DNA of 64,000 nucleotides from an uncultured Draconibacterium sp. (GCF_963675065.1 NZ_OY775906.1:3832545-3896544), one strand, 5' to 3'. Counted from the stretch's first letter, positions 17,466 to 27,076 are shown. Notes: a model not told the origin generated them from the sequence alone. A program made the numbers and translations.

Positions 17466-18539
17466 ATGAAGCGAAACCTCTTCCCAATAGTACTAATATT
17501 TTGTTTGCTTGTGAGCTTTTTTTCGTGCTCCAATAAATCGAATAAACGCCCACGTAAGCCAGTGAGCAGTATAAGTATTAAGCCGGCCAAACAACTATAT
17601 ACTTCAGGCGATAAAGTAAATTTAGAGATTAAAACCAAACTGCGCGACGGCGAACTAAAATCGGTTAAAGTTTATTACGGGGGCAATTTAATAAAAGAAA
17701 GCACCGAACTTAATTTTGAAATTGCCGATGTTGAACTGGATCACGTGGGGAACACCAGTTTTAAAGTAGATGCTGAAAAAACCGACGGCCTAAAAAACAG
17801 CCGCACAAAAACAATTAATGTAATTTCCGAAATAGCTCCAAAACAACTGACCTATCAGGTAGTTGAAAAATATCCACATTTAAAAACTTCGTACACCCAG
17901 GGATTGGAATATCACAACGGTTATTTGTACGAAGGAACCGGTGAAACCGGCCATTCGAAACTGATGAAAATTGACATTAAAACCGGTAAACCTCTTCAAT
18001 CCATTGATATGGACGACAAATATTTTGGAGAAGGAATTACTATTTTAAACAACAAAATTTATCAGCTGACTTACCACGCACAAAAAGGCTTTGTTTACGA
18101 CCTGGAAACTTTTGCTGTAATCGACAGTTTTACGTACAAATCCCAACAGGGATGGGGATTTACAAACGACGGTACCAACCTGATAATGAGTGATGGAACC
18201 AATGTATTAACCTGGTTGAATCCCGATGATTTTTCGATTGCAAAAACAATTCAGGTGGCCAATAATCGTGGAAACATGAATGTGTTAAACGAGCTGGAAT
18301 ACATCGACGGATTTATTTACGCTAATATTTATACCACCAACTACATTGTAAAAATTGATATACAAACCGGAAAAGTACTTGAAGAAATAAATATGGAAGG
18401 TTTGATCGATATGTATCACCAGGCAAGCGACCGCATTGATGTGTTAAACGGAATTGCCTACGACGCCAAAAACAACCGCATGTTTGTTACCGGAAAACTG
18501 TGGCCCATGTTATTCGAAGTGAAGTTTATAGAACAGTAA
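17466..18539 (+). CDS. Glutaminyl-peptide cyclotransferase, lipoprotein
   Basis: A 357-residue plant-type glutaminyl cyclase, a five-bladed beta propeller that converts N-terminal glutamine to pyroglutamate. The signal peptide ends in a lipobox with Cys 21 (VSFFSC), so it is likely membrane-anchored. An Ig-like or linker region spans about 35-115. The cyclase domain (about 120-357) shows YPHLKTSYTQGLEYHNGYLYEGTG, the family's opening blade, and GWGFTNDGTNLIMSDGT. The gene is monocistronic, divergent from the flippase, with a TAnnTTTG-like promoter box, and is followed by an intergenic palindromic repeat. Confidence 0.9.
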   Translation: MKRNLFPIVLIFCLLVSFFSCSNKSNKRPRKPVSSISIKPAKQLYTSGDKVNLEIKTKLRDGELKSVKVYYGGNLIKESTELNFEIADVELDHVGNTSFKVDAEKTDGLKNSRTKTINVISEIAPKQLTYQVVEKYPHLKTSYTQGLEYHNGYLYEGTGETGHSKLMKIDIKTGKPLQSIDMDDKYFGEGITILNNKIYQLTYHAQKGFVYDLETFAVIDSFTYKSQQGWGFTNDGTNLIMSDGTNVLTWLNPDDFSIAKTIQVANNRGNMNVLNELEYIDGFIYANIYTTNYIVKIDIQTGKVLEEINMEGLIDMYHQASDRIDVLNGIAYDAKNNRMFVTGKLWPMLFEVKFIEQ

Positions 18540-18540
18540 A

Positions 18541-18662
18541 AGAATTTCGAATGATGAATTTCGATTAACGATTTTAGATTGATGATCGGAAAAGTACATA
18601 TCGGTTTCTTTGATATCTACTTCTAAAATCAGCATTCGCTAATCATCATTCGAAATTCTAAT
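18541..18662. repeat. Imperfect intergenic palindromic repeat, copy 2
   Basis: The left arm AGAATTTCGAATGATGA and the reverse complement of the right arm (ending at 18660) are identical over 17 bases and then diverge gradually over about 45 bp, forming a long hairpin with GATTTTAGA in both arms. The same family is present at 7126-7240. Both copies lie between convergent genes. Confidence 0.65.
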
Positions 18663-18683
18663 ATTCTATCTAATCCTCTAATC

Positions 18684-19712
18684 TTAAAAAAGGCTGGGGG
18701 AGTCGCCATACCGAACGCGTCCTAAATGTTTGTAGGCCAAATCGGTAACTTCTCTTCCGCGTGGTGTTCGTTTTATAAATCCTTCTTTTATTAAAAACGG
18801 TTCGTACACTTCTTCAATGGTTCCGGCATCTTCGCCAACAGCAGTTGCAATGGTTGTTATTCCCACTGGTCCGCCTTTAAATTTATCGATAATAGATTTT
18901 AAAATGCGGTTGTCCATTTCGTCCAATCCGTATTTATCGATGTTTAAAGCACCAAGTGCATGACGGGTAATATCCATATCGATGGTACCATCTCCTTTTA
19001 CCTGGGCAAAGTCGCGAACACGACGCAGCAATGAATTTACTATTCGCGGAGTGCCACGGCTCCGGAAAGCTATCTCATGAGCCGCCTCGTCGCTTATCTC
19101 TACGTCCAGTATACCTGCTGACCTTTTAACTATTTGCGTTAAAATATCGCCGTCATAATACTCCAGGTGCGAATTGATACCAAATCGTGCACGTAATGGC
19201 GACGTTAATAATCCCGATCGGGTAGTAGCTCCAATCAGCGTAAACGAATTCAGCTCGATTTGTACCGAACGTGCACTTGGACCTTTGTCAATCATGATAT
19301 CGATACGGAAATCTTCCATAGCCGAATACAAATATTCTTCAACAATAGGAGAGAGGCGATGGATTTCGTCGATGAACAAAACATCTTTTTCTTCGAGATT
19401 GGTCAATAAACCGGCCAAGTCGCCTGGTTTATCCAATACCGGTCCGGAAGTAATTTTTATACCTACTCCAAGTTCGTTGGCAATAATATTCGACAGGGTT
19501 GTTTTTCCCAGTCCCGGAGGTCCATGCAGTAAAACATGATCCAAAGCTTCGCCACGCATTAACGCTGCCTTTACAAAAATCTCGAGGTTTTCAACAATTT
19601 TCTTTTGTCCGCTAAAATCATCGAATTGTAAGGGGCGTAAGCGCTTATCAAACTCTCTTTCGGTATCCGTATATGAATTTCCTCTAATATCTAATCCATC
19701 TTCCATCAGCAC
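18684..19712 (-). CDS. ruvB: Holliday junction ATP-dependent DNA helicase RuvB
   Basis: The 342-residue branch-migration motor acts with RuvA and RuvC on Holliday junctions. The N-terminal RPLQFDDFSGQ segment is typical. Walker A is GPPGLGKTT (about residue 65), Walker B DEIHR, sensor 1 GATTRSGLLTSPLRARFG. The C-terminal winged helix ends with PRGREVTDLAYKHLG. Full length. The two-component receiver gene lies 5 bp upstream and is probably cotranscribed. Confidence 0.97.
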   Translation of the reverse strand: MLMEDGLDIRGNSYTDTEREFDKRLRPLQFDDFSGQKKIVENLEIFVKAALMRGEALDHVLLHGPPGLGKTTLSNIIANELGVGIKITSGPVLDKPGDLAGLLTNLEEKDVLFIDEIHRLSPIVEEYLYSAMEDFRIDIMIDKGPSARSVQIELNSFTLIGATTRSGLLTSPLRARFGINSHLEYYDGDILTQIVKRSAGILDVEISDEAAHEIAFRSRGTPRIVNSLLRRVRDFAQVKGDGTIDMDITRHALGALNIDKYGLDEMDNRILKSIIDKFKGGPVGITTIATAVGEDAGTIEEVYEPFLIKEGFIKRTPRGREVTDLAYKHLGRVRYGDSPSLF

Positions 19713-19717
19713 AAATC

Positions 19718-20092
19718 TTATTCGGGAATAAAGATGCGTATTTTTTCGATAAGCTGCGCAGCTGTAAAGGGTTTTGATAAATACTCATTCATTCCTACGT
19801 TAAAACACCGCTCCCGATCGTTGTCGAGCGTATTGGCTGTTATGGCAATAATGGGAACCGGTTTTTCAACAGCATTTGCTTTTTCGTATTCTCTGATCGC
19901 CTCGGTAATTTCATAGCCGTCCATTTCGGGTAGCATAATATCCATTAACACCAGATCGTAAGCGTGCTGCTTTACCTGCTCAATAGCCTCGGGTCCGTTG
20001 GTAACTGCAGTAACGTTGTAGTTATATTTCTTCAAATTAAATATAACCACCTTTTGATTTAATAGGTTGTCTTCTACAAGTAGTATGTCCAA
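19718..20092 (-). CDS. Single-domain response regulator (CheY-like)
   Basis: A 124-residue receiver domain with no output domain. VEDN at the start gives the acidic pair, LMDIMLPEMDGYE carries the phospho-acceptor aspartate at about residue 51, AITANT has the conserved Thr/Ser switch region, and YLSKPF the conserved lysine. Similar stand-alone receivers are relays for hybrid histidine kinases; no kinase is adjacent. It precedes ruvB with a 5-bp gap, and divergently faces the candidate origin region. Confidence 0.92.
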   Translation of the reverse strand: MDILLVEDNLLNQKVVIFNLKKYNYNVTAVTNGPEAIEQVKQHAYDLVLMDIMLPEMDGYEITEAIREYEKANAVEKPVPIIAITANTLDNDRERCFNVGMNEYLSKPFTAAQLIEKIRIFIPE

Positions 20093-20528
20093 TCTTCTAT
20101 ATATTATTATTAATAATTAAACAAATTTAAAAATAATACTAGTTATTATATCCTGTTAGCAACTGTTAATTACTATTTTTTACCAATTGTGCAGTTTATG
20201 TGAACAGGTTTATTCATGGGTTTTCAACAACTATTTCACCAGTTAATTTGTTCTGAGGTAAGTATATAAAATTACTTTTTAACAACTGTTAATAGTAAGT
20301 GTGAAAAGGGAACTAAGGTTTTTAACAGGTGTATTTCCTGTGAATAAACAGGCATCAAAAAACTGTAAGATTAACGGTGGTTTTTGAAATGCTAAATTAT
20401 ATGATGAAATAATTGAATAAAGCAAAAATTAGTATAAAAGATTACTTTTGTTTTTTTACCAGTTTATCAACAATTATTAATAATTGGCGTAAAAATTAAA
20501 CGATTGAGAAATAAGAACTTTAAGCATA
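20093..20528. other. AT-rich divergent gap with DnaA box and iteron-like repeats, candidate oriC
   Basis: This 436-bp gap separates divergent genes. TGTGAATAA at 20339-20347 is a perfect TTATNCACA DnaA box on the minus strand; TTATCAACA at 20464-20472 has one mismatch. Repeats: TTAGCAACTGTTAA at 20156-20169 and TTAACAACTGTTAA at 20279-20292; AACAGGTTTATTCATG at 20203-20218 and AACAGGTGTATTTCCTG at 20324-20340; CCTGTTTATTC inverted at 20342-20352. With parS nearby, a chromosomal origin is plausible but unproven; it also holds the promoters of both flanking genes. Confidence 0.45.
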
Positions 20529-23500
20529 ATGACTGAAAATTTCAACATACTTGTTAATAAACTAAACGCGTTTAGGTTTAAATACGGCTTGTATAGGTTA
20601 GTAAGGGGAGCTGCTTTGGTTTTTGTATTGTTAATTACCTTATACACAGTATTTTCTGTCGTTGAATACTATGTTTACCTTTCATCGTTTACACGCAAAG
20701 TCGTATTCTATGGCTATCTGATTTTTGCCGGTTTACTAAGTACACAGTTTGTTCTTATTCCCGTATTCAGGTTACTACATATTTTAAAACCTATCGATCT
20801 GAAATCCTCAACTAAACTGATTCAAAAACATTTTGGTGAGATTAAAGATAAATTATTGAATATCATTGAATTATCAGATTTGCATGACAATCAGTATTCA
20901 AACGATTTGTTAATTGCCAGTATTGATCAGAAAATAGATGAGCTAAAAGTGTTCGATTTTAATGAAGCTATTGAGTATAAGAATATTAAAAATATATCTA
21001 TTTATCTGATAGTTAGTGTTTTAATAGCTTCTATAATATTGTTATCGAACAAAAATATTTTTACTGAATCGACAAATCGGCTGGTACATTATAATAAGGA
21101 GTTTGTTAAACCTGCTCCCTTTTCTTTTCAATTAACTAACGAGAGTTTAAAAGCAAAAAAGGGAGATCCGTATACAGTAAAAGTTATTGCCGAAGGAGAT
21201 GAAATTCCACAAATTGTATATATAAATATTGAAGGAAATAATTACCTGATGAAAACAACTGAAACAGGTAATTACGAGTTTGAAATGGCTTCGGTAATCA
21301 ATCCCGTTTCCTTTCATTTTACAGATTTAAATTATAAATCAGATAGTTATACGCTTCAGCTATTACCAAAACCGGGTATTAATTCTTTTACGGTAAATGT
21401 AAATCCGCCAAGCTATACTTTAAGTGAATCTCAGCTGCTTGAGAACATCGGAGATGTGCAGGTTCCATGTGGAACAATTTTAAAATGGCAGTTTTCCGGA
21501 ATCGATGTTGACTCGCTGGCATTATTGTTTAATGATTCTATTCGGGTAAAAGCAACGCAAAATGAAGGACTATTCGAGGTAGAAAAAAAGGTTTATAAAT
21601 CAAGTAATTACAATGTTTATATCCGCAATAAGGTTACAGAGGAAGAATTGGCCTTATCGTATACTATTGATGTGATACCAGATATTTATCCCGACATAGA
21701 GGTTGTGCGTATTGAAGATACAACACGTTTAACACGTTTCTTTTTTAAAGGTGTTATTGGCGATGATTATGGTTTTTCATCGCTAAAGTTTCACTACAAC
21801 ATAGCTAACGCAGACACCACTATTGCTTTACCATTTTCGAAAAATATTGCCGACCAGGAGTTTTATTTTAGTTACGATTTTAACGATGTTGAGTCGGAAG
21901 GAGCAATTTCCTACTATTTTTCAGTATCGGATAACGATATAATAAACGGTTATAAAACCACCACATCCGATAGTTATTCTTTTGTATTTCCTGATAAAGA
22001 AGAATTGGAAGCCAACGAAAAAGAGCAATTTGAAAACCTGGAGAAAATGATTGCCGAGAGCCAGCAATTATCGAAGGAAATTCAAAATAATTTGCAAAAT
22101 CTGCAGATTAAAAATATGGATACAAATACATCCGATTGGGAAAAATCGCAGATGGTTAATGATATCGTTCAGAAGCAAAATCAGCTGGAAAAACTTTACG
22201 ATCAAATTAAGCAGGACAATAAAAAACTGAATAATTACCTGAATTCATTCAATGATAATTCGGAGGAGATTATTGAAAAACAAAAGCAAATTGAAGAATT
22301 GCTCAAGGAAGTTTTTACGGATGAGCTGCAAGAGTTGATGGACGAATTTAATAAACTGGCTGAAGAATTCGACAGCAAAAAGCTGAATGAACTCACCCGT
22401 GATATGAACGTGACCATGGATGATCTGCAGAAACAGCTGGATAGAAACCTGGAGATGCTGAAGAAGTTTAAAGTAGAGCAAAAATTACAAGAAATTACAG
22501 ACGAAATGAATGAAATGGCTATGGAAGAGGAAAACATGGCTAAAGAGATAAGCGAAGAGAAAAATTTCGAAGAAATAAGCGAGAAAGTAAGCGAACATCA
22601 GGAAAACCTAAAAGACCTAGAAAAACGCTTAAAGGAAACGCTCGAAATGAATAAGGAATTAGAGGAACCAATTGGTTTTGATGATTTTGACGAGGAGTTT
22701 GATGAACTTCAGAAAAGCACCGAAGAAAGTAAAGAAAACTTAGAAAATAAGAATAGGAAAAAGTCGGGTAGTAGTATTAAGAAGACATCTGAGCAAATGA
22801 AAAATACAGCGTTTGCGATGCAACAAATGCTCGACATGAATAGCATGCAACAAAATCAGGAAAACATTCAAAACCTTCGACAAATTTTAAGTAATCTGAT
22901 ATTGTTATCTTTTAATCAGGAAGACGTATTAAAGGGATTAGGTGGGATAAGTGCTAAAGATCCCCGGCTTAATGAACTAAATAGAAAACAAAAGCAAATT
23001 AAAGATCAGAGTCAAATAGTACGAGATTCGTTGTATACTTTAGCAATGCGTACTCCGCAAATTTCAAGTATGATAAACAATGAGTTGGTAGACATGGAGA
23101 TAAATCTGACGAAAGCGGGACAGGAGCTGGAAGAAGCGTTATTTCCGCAAGCCAGAAGTAGTCAGCAATTTGTAATTACCGCTACAAATAACCTGGCTCT
23201 TTTATTAAACGAATCGCTTGAACAGCTGGAAAAACAAATGGCAAATGCACAGCCCGGCGATCAGCAATGCGAAAATCCGGGAGGTATGGGTAGCGGAATG
23301 GAGAACCTTAAAGAATCATCTGAAAGTATAAAACAGCAGTTACAAAAGATGATTGAACAAATGAAAAATGGCAATTCGCAAGGTTTGAGCAAACAAATGG
23401 GACAGAGTTTGATGCAACACGAGATGATGCAACAAATGCTTCGCGATTTAATGAATAATGGGCAGGTAGGTAGTCAGGCCCAGGAAACGTTGAAAAAAAT

Positions 23501-23816
23501 TGATCAAATGTTGGAGGAAAACAGGAAGGAGTTGATGAATAAGTCGATTAATGCGGAAACCATTGCACGCCAAAACCTTATAACTACACGATTGTTGGAA
23601 GCTGAAAAAGCTGAGACCGAACGTGAATTTGAAGATAAACGCGAATCGGAAAGTGCTGACGAGTTTTACAGTAACCCTGTTAAGTTTTTTGAGTATAAAG
23701 AAAAAGAGAATTTTACATTAGAGTATTTAAACCGAAATTCAAATACATTAAATAACTTTTATAATAAAAAATATAAAGATTATCTAAACAAAATTCAGAA
23801 CCAGAGTGAAGAATAA
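20529..23816 (+). CDS. DUF4175 family membrane-anchored coiled-coil protein
   Basis: A very large 1095-residue protein of the DUF4175 type. The N-terminus has two membrane helices (about 21-46 and 55-78) and a third near 150-172. A beta-rich extracytoplasmic region (about 185-480) contains Ig-like segments. A long charged coiled coil follows (about 490-760, dominated by E, K, L, Q). The C-terminal third is Gln/Met-rich helix (MQQMLRDLMNNGQ, QKMIEQMKNGN). Its function is not known. It is the head of a plus-strand run with an RsbW-like ATPase, ybeY and mnmG. The downstream gene starts inside its last codons (GTG at 23806), which indicates coupling. Confidence 0.85.
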   Translation: MTENFNILVNKLNAFRFKYGLYRLVRGAALVFVLLITLYTVFSVVEYYVYLSSFTRKVVFYGYLIFAGLLSTQFVLIPVFRLLHILKPIDLKSSTKLIQKHFGEIKDKLLNIIELSDLHDNQYSNDLLIASIDQKIDELKVFDFNEAIEYKNIKNISIYLIVSVLIASIILLSNKNIFTESTNRLVHYNKEFVKPAPFSFQLTNESLKAKKGDPYTVKVIAEGDEIPQIVYINIEGNNYLMKTTETGNYEFEMASVINPVSFHFTDLNYKSDSYTLQLLPKPGINSFTVNVNPPSYTLSESQLLENIGDVQVPCGTILKWQFSGIDVDSLALLFNDSIRVKATQNEGLFEVEKKVYKSSNYNVYIRNKVTEEELALSYTIDVIPDIYPDIEVVRIEDTTRLTRFFFKGVIGDDYGFSSLKFHYNIANADTTIALPFSKNIADQEFYFSYDFNDVESEGAISYYFSVSDNDIINGYKTTTSDSYSFVFPDKEELEANEKEQFENLEKMIAESQQLSKEIQNNLQNLQIKNMDTNTSDWEKSQMVNDIVQKQNQLEKLYDQIKQDNKKLNNYLNSFNDNSEEIIEKQKQIEELLKEVFTDELQELMDEFNKLAEEFDSKKLNELTRDMNVTMDDLQKQLDRNLEMLKKFKVEQKLQEITDEMNEMAMEEENMAKEISEEKNFEEISEKVSEHQENLKDLEKRLKETLEMNKELEEPIGFDDFDEEFDELQKSTEESKENLENKNRKKSGSSIKKTSEQMKNTAFAMQQMLDMNSMQQNQENIQNLRQILSNLILLSFNQEDVLKGLGGISAKDPRLNELNRKQKQIKDQSQIVRDSLYTLAMRTPQISSMINNELVDMEINLTKAGQELEEALFPQARSSQQFVITATNNLALLLNESLEQLEKQMANAQPGDQQCENPGGMGSGMENLKESSESIKQQLQKMIEQMKNGNSQGLSKQMGQSLMQHEMMQQMLRDLMNNGQVGSQAQETLKKIDQMLEENRKELMNKSINAETIARQNLITTRLLEAEKAETEREFEDKRESESADEFYSNPVKFFEYKEKENFTLEYLNRNSNTLNNFYNKKYKDYLNKIQNQSEE

Positions 23817-24213
23817 TCCACCTAATATATTAGTTATAAGATCAGTAACTACAGAAATTAAACGGGTTGAAGAATTTGTAAAGGCTATTTTTAATTTCCA
23901 TAATATGCCGGAAAAATGTTTTAATCCGACCTTTTTATGTATTTCTGAAGCTACTACAAATTCTATTGTTCATGGTAATAAAGAAGATCATAGAAAGACT
24001 GTAGAGCTAAATATTGATTGTAAAAGTCACCTTATACAGGTGCGGATTACCGACGAAGGAGAAGGATTTGACGTTGAAAAAGTTCCGGATCCAACACTCG
24101 AAGATAATCTGTTAAAAGAAACCGGACGCGGACTACACATTATAAATAGCATTGCCCAAAACGTAGAGTATAATGATAAGGGGAATAGCTTAAGTTTCGA
24201 AATCTATCTGTGA
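23806..24213 (+). CDS. RsbW/SpoIIAB-like ATP-binding protein
   Basis: A 135-residue stand-alone HATPase_c domain of the anti-sigma-factor kinase type. The N box is EATTNSIVHGNKED (about residues 45-58), the G1 box DEGEGFDVEKVPDP, the G2 box GRGLHIINS. Relatives phosphorylate anti-anti-sigma factors or act as regulators of partner-switching modules, but no STAS partner or sigma factor is nearby. Start GTG at 23806 overlaps the preceding gene by 11 bp; ybeY starts immediately after its stop. What it switches is unknown. Confidence 0.87.
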   Translation: MKNNPPNILVIRSVTTEIKRVEEFVKAIFNFHNMPEKCFNPTFLCISEATTNSIVHGNKEDHRKTVELNIDCKSHLIQVRITDEGEGFDVEKVPDPTLEDNLLKETGRGLHIINSIAQNVEYNDKGNSLSFEIYL

Positions 24214-24651
24214 ATGAAGTCAATAGAATTTTATTTTGAAGATATTGAACCGATATCGTTCCATGAAGATTTTCTAAAAAATCAGATTGAAAACCTCGTT
24301 ATCAATGAAAAGTATGAACTTGGAGAACTAACAATTGTGTATTGTTCCGATGAGTTTTTACTCAATATGAATAAACAATATCTTGATCATGATTATTATA
24401 CAGATATAATAACTTTTGATTACGTAGAGAAAAATGTAATTTCGGGCGATTTATTTATAAGTCTCGACAGAGTAAATGAAAATGCAGAAAACTACGGTAT
24501 TTCGCAATTAAAAGAGCTGTATCGTGTTGTTTTACATGGTGTTCTGCATTTAGTCGGATACAAAGATAAAACTGATGATGAACAAGAGGAGATGACAAAA
24601 ATGGAAGAGTTTTATCTTGCAAAAATAGATTTTAAAGAACTGAAGGTATGA
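24214..24651 (+). CDS. ybeY: Endoribonuclease YbeY (16S rRNA maturation)
   Basis: A 145-residue YbeY, the metal-dependent RNase of ribosome quality control and 16S 3'-end maturation. The zinc site is HGVLHLVGYKD (about residues 110-120): the first two histidines of the H-x3-H-x5-H motif are present and the third is Asp, a substitution I recall as usual in this phylum. YYTDIITFDY is the conserved substrate-facing strand. It directly follows the RsbW-like gene and overlaps mnmG by four bases. Confidence 0.93.
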   Translation: MKSIEFYFEDIEPISFHEDFLKNQIENLVINEKYELGELTIVYCSDEFLLNMNKQYLDHDYYTDIITFDYVEKNVISGDLFISLDRVNENAENYGISQLKELYRVVLHGVLHLVGYKDKTDDEQEEMTKMEEFYLAKIDFKELKV

Positions 24652-26528
24652 TGGAGAAATATGATGTTATTGTTGTTGGGGGAGGACATGCCGGATGCGA
24701 AGCAGCGACAGCAGCTGCAAACCTGGGATCGAAAACATTACTGATTACAATGGATATGACCAAATATGGTCAAATGTCGTGTAATCCTGCTATGGGTGGA
24801 ATTGCAAAGGGGCAGATTGTGCGCGAAATTGATGCATTAGGTGGTTATTCTGGTATTTTAGCCGACAAAACTACTATCCAGTTCAGGATGCTTAATAAAT
24901 CAAAGGGTCCTGCTATGTGGAGTCCACGCGCACAAAATGATCGGTTTCGATTTGTAGAAGAATGGAGAAATATTCTTGAAAATACCGATAATCTTGATTT
25001 ATGGCAAGATGCTGTAATTAAGTTAATTATAAAAGATAATCGGGTACAAGGTGTAATAACGAAAATAGGTATCGAATTTGAGTCGAATACAGTTGTTTTA
25101 ACCAATGGTACCTTTTTAAATGGTTTAATGCATATAGGGCAGGAAAAGCTTGCCGGAGGACGTATTGGAGAAGCTGCTTCGTATAATATTTCGGAACAGT
25201 TACTGGAAGCCGGTTTTAAAACCGGAAGAATGAAAACCGGAACGCCTGTTCGTATTGATGGAAGAACCATTGATTTTTCGAAACTTACAGAACAAAAGGG
25301 CGATACAGATCATTATAAATTTTCGTATTTACCTGGTACTGAAACAAAGTTAAAACAGCGCTCGTGTTGGATTACACATACAAGTTCTGAAGTTCATGCC
25401 GAGCTTCAACAAGGTTTTGAAGATTCGCCTATGTTCGATGGGACTATTCAAAGTACTGGTCCGCGTTATTGTCCGAGTATTGAATCAAAACTGATAACTT
25501 TTGCTGAAAAAGAAAAACATCAGCTGTTTCTGGAGCCGGAAGGCGAGAATACCATCGAATATTATTTGAATGGTTTTTCTTCATCACTTCCATGGCAGGT
25601 GCAGTTAAAAGGTTTACATAAGATAGCCGGTTTAGAAAATGCAAAAATATTCCGGCCGGGTTATGCCATTGAATATGATTACTTCGATCCTACTCAGTTA
25701 AATCATACACTAGAAACAAAAATTTTAGACAATTTATTTTTTGCCGGACAGATTAACGGTACTACCGGTTATGAGGAAGCTGGTGCACAAGGAATCATTG
25801 CCGGTATAAACGCACATTTAAAATACGCAGGAACTAACGAGACTTTTATCCTAAAAAGGAACGAAGCATACATTGGAGTTCTAATTGATGATTTGGTGAC
25901 AAAAGGAGTGGATGAACCGTACCGGATGTTCACCAGTAGGGCAGAATTTCGAATTTTGCTGCGACAAGACAATGCAGACATCCGTTTAACTGAAAAATCA
26001 TACAAATTAGGTCTTGCTTCGCTAGAACGTCTCGAATTACTGCAAGAAAAAACAAACTTAATTCAGGAAATAATTAACTATGCGAAAGATTTTTCTGTAA
26101 AGCCACGCTTTGTAAATCAGTTACTTACGGAAAAGGGAACCTCTGAATTAAAGCAAGGAGTTAAATTATTCGACCTTATTTTACGCCCTCAGATTTCAAT
26201 ATTTGATTTGATTGAAGTGATTACCCCGTTTAAAACATTTCTCGAACGGGTTCCGGAGGCAAGAAAAACGGAAATTATCGAAGGAGCCGAAATTGTGATT
26301 AAGTACGAAGGGTATATTAATCGCGAAAAACTATTGGCTGAGAAATTGGATAAGTTTGAGAATATAAATATTGAAAATAAATTTAATTATAACGAGTTAA
26401 AATCAATCTCTACGGAAGCACGTCAAAAGTTAGATAAAATTAAACCAAAAACAATAGGACAGGCAAAACGTATTTCAGGTGTTTCTCCATCTGATATAAA
26501 CGTTTTACTGGTACTTTTAGGACGGTAG
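24648..26528 (+). CDS. mnmG: tRNA uridine-5-carboxymethylaminomethyl modification enzyme MnmG
   Basis: A full-length 626-residue MnmG (GidA). With MnmE it installs cmnm5 at U34 of tRNAs using FAD, NADH and methylene-THF. The N-terminus has VIVVGGGHAGCEAATAAANLG, then SCNPAMGGIAKGQIVREIDALGG, signature sequences of the family; TGRMKTGTPVRIDGRTIDFS and GTTGYEEAGAQG are also present. The C-terminal helical domain ends GVSPSDINVLLVLLGR. The start overlaps ybeY by four bases; either of the two consecutive ATG codons could be used. The stop is directly followed by a parS site. Confidence 0.97.
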   Translation: MMEKYDVIVVGGGHAGCEAATAAANLGSKTLLITMDMTKYGQMSCNPAMGGIAKGQIVREIDALGGYSGILADKTTIQFRMLNKSKGPAMWSPRAQNDRFRFVEEWRNILENTDNLDLWQDAVIKLIIKDNRVQGVITKIGIEFESNTVVLTNGTFLNGLMHIGQEKLAGGRIGEAASYNISEQLLEAGFKTGRMKTGTPVRIDGRTIDFSKLTEQKGDTDHYKFSYLPGTETKLKQRSCWITHTSSEVHAELQQGFEDSPMFDGTIQSTGPRYCPSIESKLITFAEKEKHQLFLEPEGENTIEYYLNGFSSSLPWQVQLKGLHKIAGLENAKIFRPGYAIEYDYFDPTQLNHTLETKILDNLFFAGQINGTTGYEEAGAQGIIAGINAHLKYAGTNETFILKRNEAYIGVLIDDLVTKGVDEPYRMFTSRAEFRILLRQDNADIRLTEKSYKLGLASLERLELLQEKTNLIQEIINYAKDFSVKPRFVNQLLTEKGTSELKQGVKLFDLILRPQISIFDLIEVITPFKTFLERVPEARKTEIIEGAEIVIKYEGYINREKLLAEKLDKFENINIENKFNYNELKSISTEARQKLDKIKPKTIGQAKRISGVSPSDINVLLVLLGR

Positions 26529-26544
26529 TGTTTCACGTGGAACA
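26529..26544. promoter_or_regulatory. Perfect parS site (ParB/Spo0J binding)
   Basis: TGTTTCACGTGGAACA is the exact reverse complement of the Bacillus subtilis parS sequence TGTTCCACGTGAAACA. It occupies the short gap between the mnmG stop and the apt start at 26555. Confidence 0.88.
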
Positions 26545-26554
26545 ATTTGTAAAA

Positions 26555-27076
26555 ATGGATTTAAAAAGAGAAATACGTGAGATTCCTGATTATCCAAAAG
26601 AGGGGATAAGCTTTAAAGATGTAACAACGTTATTTAAAAATAAAGAAGCGTTAAGATTTGTTACGAATACAATCGTGGAGAATTTTAAAGAGAAAGGTAT
26701 TACAAAAGTTGTTGGTCTTGAAGCCCGCGGTTTTGTTTTTGGCGGAGCAATTGCAGATCGTCTTGATGCCGGCTTTGTTCCTATCCGCAAAAAAGGGAAA
26801 TTGCCAAGTGCAGTATTAAGTGAATCTTACGAACTGGAATATGGAATGGATAGTGTAGAAATGCATAGCGATGCATTGGATAAACATGATGTGGTTTTGA
26901 TTCATGATGATTTACTAGCCACCGGAGGTACTGCTGTTGCAGCATTAAATTTGGCAAAAAAGTGTGGTGTTGAGAATATTTATTTCAGCTTTATTTGCGA
27001 TCTTGAATTTATTGATACACCTAATAAGTCGATCCTAAAAGAATACGAAACTCAGGTATTGGTAAAATATCAGTAA
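26555..27076 (+). CDS. apt: Adenine phosphoribosyltransferase
   Basis: APRT converts adenine and PRPP to AMP and pyrophosphate in purine salvage. I choose the ATG at 26555 (MDLKREIREIPDYPKEGI; 173 residues), which matches other APRTs. An upstream GTG would begin inside parS and add nine unrelated residues. Conserved features: the hood FKDVTTLF, VVGLEARGFVFGGA, PIRKKGKLP, and the PRPP-binding loop VVLIHDDLLATGGTAVAAL. The uvrC frame begins immediately after its stop. Confidence 0.95.
   Translation: MDLKREIREIPDYPKEGISFKDVTTLFKNKEALRFVTNTIVENFKEKGITKVVGLEARGFVFGGAIADRLDAGFVPIRKKGKLPSAVLSESYELEYGMDSVEMHSDALDKHDVVLIHDDLLATGGTAVAALNLAKKCGVENIYFSFICDLEFIDTPNKSILKEYETQVLVKYQ

Noticed and set aside
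24540..24580. YbeY third metal-ligand His replaced by Asp
   Set aside because: This is a usual substitution in YbeY proteins of the phylum, not a sign of inactivity.
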